64,000 nucleotides of DNA, taken from the NCBI GenBank assembly GCA_963730225.1, contig CAVSQX010000003.1, positions 369,139 through 433,138 of the forward strand, given 5' to 3'. The stretch comes from CAVSQX01 sp963730225. GTDB taxonomy: Bacteria > Planctomycetota > Phycisphaerae > Tepidisphaerales > Tepidisphaeraceae. This document shows, piece by piece, positions 59,454-64,000 of the stretch (positions are counted from its first letter, which is position 1; each line of letters begins with the position of its first letter). Both the position numbers and the translations under genes were made by a program. The notes beneath the pieces are model-generated. The model worked only from the letters and a program-made list of their open reading frames with translations, ran no database searches and had not been told where the DNA came from.

Positions 59454-59690
59454 GAATTGGCACGAAAAATCAGCCCCACGAATTCCGACGCCACCGCCGG
59501 CGTCTGCTCCTTCGCCGCGGACCTTCCTCCAAAGGAAAATCTTGACGGAAAAATCGAATCGTCAGTGCCGCGACCAAGAGCGCCTGCACCCAGATCGGGC
59601 GGCCGCGAGCATCGACACCGCAAGTCCAATGCCGTGCCAAAGACCGCTCAGGACTAGCGTTGCCGGATCAAATGTAAGTTGCACATTCAT
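59454..59690 (-). CDS. Small hydrophobic protein ending the ubiquitin-like operon (frameshift)
   Basis: ATG 59690 lies four bases past the E1 stop, with AAAGGAA upstream (partly inside the E1 coding end). The product starts MNVQLTFDPATLVLSGLWHG. In the first frame it ends after about 42 residues. One base near 59615 would continue it as RGRPIWVQALLVAALTIRFF then a basic tail ending RNSWG at 59454. A single membrane helix is plausible. I do not recognise it. Position makes it the fifth gene of the operon. Confidence 0.5.
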
Positions 59691-59694
59691 GGTT

Positions 59695-61112
59695 TTAATT
59701 CCTTTCGACAGCCGCACGGGAGGAACCATTCACCCTGGCGGTCCGCTGATATGAAAGCTCAGGTACTTGTTCCGAATAATCTCTCCGCCCGGCACGGCAA
59801 ATCGGTAGTTCCCGTGAGGCCATTCGAAGTGAAATCGATTCAAACGCTTTTCCCCCGTGGAGCATTCGCAGCGCTTCTGACACGAGAAGGCTTCCAGCGA
59901 GCGTTCCAACAAACGGTACCGCCACACCTTTGCCAGCAATTTCCAATGCACCGCAAATGTGCTTCTGATCATGTTCGCGATAGACGCGATTTTTCTTCGC
60001 CAGCGATTCGGCAAAAGTCGACGACGGCGAAGCATTCGATTTAGACCACACCTCTGATGCCTTTTTGTCTGCCAGGGGCAGGGTGTGAATGAGCATCCGG
60101 TCAAAGTTGTCGAATCGGTCGCCAAGCCCACATTCCAGAACACGAGTGAATCCGGCGTCGTCTAAGCATTCCCTGGGGCCACTGCCGTCAAATCCGCAGA
60201 AAGCGAGACGGGGCTCTTCTTCTTGACGACGAAATGTTCCGTCGAACTTTCGTTCGATAAGCCTTGGCTGAAACCCACGCCGACGAAGCCACGCGGCGGC
60301 GACCTGCGTTTTGAGAAGGCCAACGGAAGCGCTTCGCGTAACCATGCCCGTCTCGACGTTCGCGTTGATGAATCGGTCGAAATCGACCAAGACGACATTC
60401 ACCTTCCCGGGGTCACTAAAGGGCAGAAGTCCTAGTGACCACAGATACCCTTGGCCCAAGTGGCCGAGTCCAAGTGAAAGCCACTCGGCCGGCAAATATT
60501 CAACCGCTGGCCCGACCGCATCCTCCTCGTTGGCATGTAGATCCGGGAGCCAGAGCGACAAAGAAACCATCCGGTTGGTGGCCTCTGGCGTAACATTGAA
60601 AAACGCGAGAACCACTTCCGCCATCGCCAAGGCACCTGCGGCACGCCCGCAATAACGCACGCCTCGGTTTCGGGTAATCGAAATTTAGATTCGACCGGGG
60701 CGGCCGCAGCGATCCAGCCATTGAATGTCACCTGGAGTCCCGTGCGAACATCGGGCCGAGTGCCAAATACGAGAGGCGTGCCGTCCACTGGTAAGGTGCT
60801 ATCCAACCGCACGTTGGGCACGCAGCCACGAATCGCGGCGGAGATCGTCTTCCCCGGAGCCGCCAGTAAATTAGGAGCTTTCTCAACACCGTCGAGGAAA
60901 TGCAGACTGACAGAATTTGGAAAACATCGATTTGCGGTATTCGCCGCGGTGATGACGGCCGCCTGCAAAGTAGCCGATCCGGCAACTTCCTGGCCGCACA
61001 CGAGCGGCACCTTCACGGCCGTGCGCCTTTTAGCTGCTACCTCCGGAGAGCATTCATCGCGATCGACTGAAATCTTGTCGATTCTGCTAAAGGTGTCGGC
61101 AGAAATTGCCAT
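59695..61112 (-). CDS. ThiF/E1-like ubiquitin-activating enzyme homologue (one frameshift)
   Basis: About 472 residues from ATG 61112 (AAGGAG eight bases upstream). An N-terminal part (residues 1-155) ends in LPETEACVIAG. The frame then moves one base near 60645 and resumes AAGALAMAEVVLAFFNV. The adenylation domain follows: GLGHLGQGYLW (GxGxxG), VVLVDFDRFINANVETG (the Asp and Asn/Arg that bind ATP) and LAFCGFDGSGPRECL. The crossover end KHICGALEIAGKGVAVPFVG carries the best candidate catalytic Cys, then SEALRMLHGG. It would adenylate the C-terminal Gly of the adjacent Ubl. Starts 12 bases after the JAMM gene. Confidence 0.87.
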
Positions 61113-61124
61113 CGTGAAACTCCT

Positions 61125-61619
61125 TCACCAAAGGCTACGACCAAACCGCTCGACACCTTTTGCCGTTCGCAGCGGCTTCCAGCGGAAGTCACCCTGATAC
61201 TCAAAAACGCCAACGCCCGTCAGTCTCCACTTCGAACCCTTCGCATAATTCGGCACGATCAGCGCGATATGGCCGCACTGAGAAATCATCGGGTGGTTTC
61301 GATCGGAGTCGCTCTGATCGGTCCATTTTGTAGGATGCGAGTGCACGTCAGCCAGCACCTGCATCTTTAGCCGTTTGCACTCCAGCCAGAGCTTCATCAT
61401 GCCGGCTGGCTTCATCACGATGATTCCGGTGTCAAGCGCGGTCTTGTCCAGGTCGTCGTACGCGATAAACGTCTTTACGGAATCACGTTTTTTTCCTCGC
61501 GTTCCCAGTAGGAAAGCTCCGCTTTCACGGCGTCCTTGACCGCGCTTGCGAAGCTCACCAATGAGCCGTCTCCACAACAAAATGGGCACGCGAAGAGGTT
61601 TTTGTTCTTGGTCAGGCAC
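61125..61619 (-). CDS. JAB/JAMM metallopeptidase (deubiquitinase-like)
   Basis: 164 residues from GTG 61619. The zinc site is complete: Glu in RRESGAFLLG (about residue 32) and HSHPTKWTDQSDSD (about residue 92-105), which is exactly HxHx7Sx2D. YDDLDKTALDTGIIVM and IALIVPNYAKGSKW are also family-like. It would cut isopeptide bonds made by the neighbouring E1/E2/Ubl, or mature the Ubl. The start lies eight bases inside the E2 gene, so the genes are translationally coupled. The frame is clean. Confidence 0.9.
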   Translation of the reverse strand: MPDQEQKPLRVPILLWRRLIGELRKRGQGRRESGAFLLGTRGKKRDSVKTFIAYDDLDKTALDTGIIVMKPAGMMKLWLECKRLKMQVLADVHSHPTKWTDQSDSDRNHPMISQCGHIALIVPNYAKGSKWRLTGVGVFEYQGDFRWKPLRTAKGVERFGRSLW

Positions 61620-62117
61620 CCGTGTACTCGCTACTGTTCAACAACCGGTAAACCATCGTCAGGTAACGCGTCACGTTCCGGTCACCTTTCCACACATGCT
61701 GTGGGTATTTGACGCGCCAATCATTCGATCCTGTCTGGTGACTTCCCATAGGAAATCGATCCAGCGGGTGATAGACGCCACGCCGTTTTCCCAAGTCGGA
61801 TTGAAGACAGCGCTGACCTGTCCTGAACCCTTGGGCCACTTTCTGCCGGCAAGCTGCTCCTTCGTCTCCGGATCCCAGAACGTCCCGGTCGGAGAGTCCG
61901 TCGGATAGTTCTTGCAATTCAGCTTTAGATAAAACCGATCCGGTGCCTTGTCCCGTTTCGCCGCGGCGACCCAGAAGATCATTGTGGGCCAGTCTGGGGC
62001 AGAATCTTCAACGTGATCCCACCAGCCGTTGGCGACGCCGCTCAAAAACGAAGTGCCGGTCAGGTCGGTTTCCATTGCTCGTTTATCCGGTTCGGTCATC
62101 CGACACCGTGCCCTCAT
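61612..62117 (-). CDS. E2-like (UBC-fold) protein (one frameshift)
   Basis: About 168 residues. ATG 62117 overlaps the Ubl stop by ATGA; ATG 62099 is an alternative. The core reads TMIFWVAAAKRDKAPDRFYL, LNCKNYPTDSPTGTFWDPET then KWPKGSGQVSAVFNPTWENG. This matches the strands and Pro-rich loop of prokaryotic E2-like proteins. Near 61770 the frame moves one base to VYHPLDRFPMGSHQTGSNDW, KYPQHVWKGDRNVTRYLTMV then YRLLNSSEYTGA, a typical E2-type C-terminus. I see no Cys at the canonical catalytic position; the only Cys in the joined core is in LNCKNYP. The frameshift zone could hide one. Confidence 0.78.
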
Positions 62118-62687
62118 CCGTTGACCAGCGGGTCCGGAAGAAGCACCAAATCCGTGTGGCAGCCAGGTGCGGTCGCTACGTCTCCGATGTGCTTCGTGAT
62201 GTCGAGTGGCGTCTCCGATCCCAGCACGTACAAATAGAGCTTTTCCGCATCAGTGGGCGAGATTCTTGAATTTTTTCACTGCCCAGAGGCGACTGTTTCA
62301 ACGGTTGCCGCGGGAGAAAAACGATGGTGTTTGTCGACCCCGTTGTAGCTGACCTCAACTTTCACACGGTGGCATTTGTGACGGTGAATGTGGACGACGC
62401 CGCCGTGGTGGCCGTGGTGATGGGGCCGCTCGTGCGGCCCGACGGGCTTGTGATCGTCTTCGCCGTCCTCGATTTCAATGGCCTCAACCAAATCCGCCGT
62501 TGAATTCACCGAGGAAAATAAATGTCTCCTCCGTTTCAGCGCCGAACCCCGCCTTCTCGATAATCACCGCGATTTCTTCGTGCGCCGAAACCTTTACGAC
62601 CCGAGTCTCACCGCCCACATGAACGATGAACGTCGTGACCTGCTGATCGGCATGACTGACGCTTTTTTCAATGGTTTCTTGACTCAT
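62114..62687 (-). CDS. Two-domain ubiquitin-like protein with His-rich linker (about three frameshifts)
   Basis: ATG 62687 has AAGGAG six bases upstream. Domain 1 is a beta-grasp resembling the multiubiquitin/DUF2604 type: TTFIVHVGGETRVVKVSAHE, IAVIIEKAGFGAETEETFIF, then LGE. A linker contains HERPHHHGHHGGVVHIHRHK. Domain 2 is a second beta-grasp: CHRVKVEVSYNGVDKHHRFS, a helix VETV...LWAVKKFKNLA, then AEKLYLYVLGSETPLDITKH and TDLVLLPDPLVNG. It ends in an exposed Gly. Domain 1 and the linker join by one indel near 62505; the domain-2 helix needs two compensating indels near 62290 and 62255, where a TGA interrupts. The alternative is two separate small genes. Confidence 0.72.
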
Positions 62688-62728
62688 AAACAGCTCCTTG
62701 CCCTTGCGGGCATGTTGGTTTCCATGAG

Positions 62729-62757
62729 ATTATCGGCCCATCAAATCGAACAGTCAA
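62729..62757 (-). promoter_or_regulatory. Promoter of the ubiquitin-like operon
   Basis: Read on the minus strand: TTGACT (62757-62752), 17-base spacer, GATAAT (62734-62729). It lies about 40 bases before the Ubl start codon. The 8-bp box ATCGAACA (62745-62752) overlaps the -35/spacer, as expected for a repressor site. Confidence 0.72.
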
Positions 62758-62822
62758 GGAAGAAATTGCCAATATTGTTCGATTGTTATACAATATGGAA
62801 GACAAATCCGCTTCTGTTCGAT
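62745..62822. promoter_or_regulatory. Three 8-bp operator boxes between the divergent promoters
   Basis: ATCGAACA at 62745-62752 and its complement TGTTCGAT at 62776-62783 and 62815-62822. The first two sit inside the two divergent promoters; the third is downstream of the plus-strand promoter. An additional ATATTGT/ACAATAT inverted pair (62772-62778, 62790-62796) overlaps the plus promoter. The natural ligand is the adjacent XRE protein. Confidence 0.68.
62766..62794 (+). promoter_or_regulatory. Promoter of the XRE-ImmA gene
   Basis: TTGCCA (62766-62771), 17-base spacer, TACAAT (62789-62794). The box TGTTCGAT (62776-62783) lies between the two elements, so the regulator probably represses its own gene. 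Confidence 0.65.
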
Positions 62823-62887
62823 ATACCTAGAGGTGTGACAACCGCTTTCGTGACCCAGAAACGAACACCTTTACCAACGGAGTGAAT

Positions 62888-63977
62888 ATGGCTTTTGACC
62901 TTCGGCAACTTGGCTCGCGATTGAAAGAGGCTCGAGAAAATCGCGGCTTGTCCCAGGAGAAGGTCGCGGAGAGTCTCGGGATCCCACGCACGGCTGTCAC
63001 CCATGTTGAAGCAGGCAATCGCCAGGTCTCAACCCTTGAGTTATCACAGTTTGCCGACCTGTATCACCGGCCGATCTCTGATTTTTTCAACGACGTGCCA
63101 CTTAGCCAGGAAGATCGACTCATAGCACTTCATCGAATCGAGGAGGAACTGGCAGGCAACCTTCGAGTCAATGACGAGGTTTCTAGGTGCTTGGACATCT
63201 GCCGTGACGGTGTGGAACTCCAGAGCCTTCTCGGACGACCTGAACGCATCGGCCCGCCTGCTTACAAACTTCCAACCCCGCAGTCAGTTGGCGAAGCAAT
63301 CATACAGGCAGCTCAAGTCGCTGCTGCTGAGCCGAAGGCTCGAATTCGGCAACTTGCCAATCTCAGACATGGCTGACCTCATCTCTTCCCAGGGCATTTG
63401 GACGTCAGGCGTTCGTTTGCCAGATGCAATGTCTGGATTCTTTCTCCGGCATGCGTCCATCGGCATGGCGATCCTCGTTAACTTCGACCACGCGACTGCA
63501 CGGAAGCGTTTTTCATATGCACACGAATATGCACACGCCCTCATGGACCGCGACCTTTCGGTCGCCGTCTCCACGCAAACTAACTCGTCGGATCTGATAG
63601 AAAAGAGAGCGAACGCTTTTGCCGCCGCATTCCTCATGCCCGCTGGAGGTGTCGAAGAGCTTCTAAAGTCTATGAGCAAAGGCCAACCGAGCCGGCACGA
63701 AGAGCTCGTATATGACGTTGCCAACTCAGAGCCGTTTGAGGCTCAGGCTCGTCCGCTTCCTGGTTCCCAAGTTGTCACATACCAAGATGTCGCCTGCCTT
63801 GCTCGTCACTTCGGAGTGAGCTATCACGCGGCGACGTACCGCCTCATGAGTTTGCGTTCCATTGGCAAGAACGAAGGTGAGCATCTTCGCGGTCAATCTG
63901 AACTTGGTAATCGCTATCTAGCCGTTATTGGTTGCCTGGATAAGGTTGAAGGCGGCAGAGTCGGACAAGCATCGTAG
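62888..63977 (+). CDS. XRE regulator fused to ImmA/IrrE zinc peptidase (one frameshift)
   Basis: About 363 residues from ATG 62888 (GGAG five bases upstream; GTG 62882 possible). Helix-turn-helix: LGSRLKEARENRGLSQEKVA then ESLGIPRTAVTHVEAGNRQV (about residue 5-45). After a helical linker the frame moves one base near 63350 and resumes NLPISDMADLISSQGIWTSG. The peptidase motif is YAHEYAHALMD (HExxH) with EKRANAFAAAFLMPAGG as the downstream Glu helix. In ICEBs1-like systems an ImmA protease cleaves its ImmR repressor after damage; here both are on one chain, as in COG2856/IrrE-like regulators. It is divergent from the ubiquitin-like operon. Confidence 0.85.
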
Positions 63978-64000
63978 CGGGAACTTGTTGCCACTGTTGC
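63978..64000. other. Window end, no feature seen
   Basis: Twenty-three bases after the XRE-ImmA stop; nothing recognisable. Confidence 0.5.

Noticed and set aside
59449..59754. trbC after trbB on the plus strand
   Set aside because: The frame lacks the hydrophobic pilin-like helices of TrbC and overlaps the better supported minus-strand genes.
59695..61112. ThiF-like gene as a thiamin or molybdopterin enzyme
   Set aside because: No ThiS/MoaD-sized single-domain partner or thi/moa genes nearby; instead JAMM, E2-like and two-domain Ubl genes overlap with it in one operon.

Overview
The window is high-GC bacterial DNA whose gene content points to a planctomycete (Planctomycetota, possibly a Phycisphaerae/Tepidisphaera-type lineage). 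The clues are a PurS-PurL type purL, futalosine-pathway mqnA, a GspE/PilMNO pseudopilus cluster with a planctomycete gene order, an ECF sigma factor with a Cys-rich C-terminal extension, a large multi-pass Ser/Thr kinase and repeated TPR-glycosyltransferase genes. The assignment is an inference from families; no rRNA is present.

Layout. 0-5 kb (minus strand): 5' part of argH, a REP-associated tyrosine transposase bracketed by its own REP palindromes, then a DinB / AAA_28 / purL operon with 4-base overlaps. 5-7.3 kb (plus): an unrecognised gene and a GT39-type membrane glycosyltransferase. 7.3-19.4 kb (plus): one long cluster of histidine kinase, STAS protein, GspE ATPase, GspF/PilC, PilM, PilN, PilO, a PilP/GspC-like protein, then major and minor pseudopilins. 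19.4-23.4 kb: membrane protein, mqnA, aldose 1-epimerase and a DUF4350-like protein. 23.5-35.1 kb (minus): three TPR/GT9-like paralogues (one damaged by deletion), ECF sigma factor, small membrane protein, Ser/Thr kinase, a TPR/FHA-like protein and a coiled-coil membrane protein.

35-46 kb is accessory: a two-gene ATPase + Toprim-like unit between diverged direct repeats, an AT-rich SDR gene divergent from a TetR regulator, a tRNA-T-arm-like fragment, and the imuA-imuB-dnaE2 mutagenic repair operon. 46-59.5 kb looks like a conjugative/integrative element: NYN and DUF2325-like proteins, SRAP, DUF932, SSB, a ParB-like protein, MOB relaxase, TraG coupling protein, a CopG-like protein and TrbB.

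The most interesting locus is 59.4-64 kb. Immediately after trbB and on the opposite strand lies a tightly overlapping operon encoding a two-domain ubiquitin-like protein with a His-rich linker, an E2-like protein, a JAMM peptidase with a perfect HxHx7Sx2D motif, a ThiF/E1-like activating enzyme and a small hydrophobic protein. It is divergent from an XRE-ImmA type regulator/protease gene, and both divergent promoters carry the same 8-bp box. This is a ubiquitin-like conjugation operon of the Bil/Bub kind (anti-phage in known cases), here apparently damage- or infection-switchable and carried as cargo of a mobile element.

Many genes, including normally essential purL, are broken by single-base indels although protein motifs stay intact on both sides. 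Uncorrected sequence errors are the simplest explanation; where I join frames I say so, and coordinates of joins are approximate.
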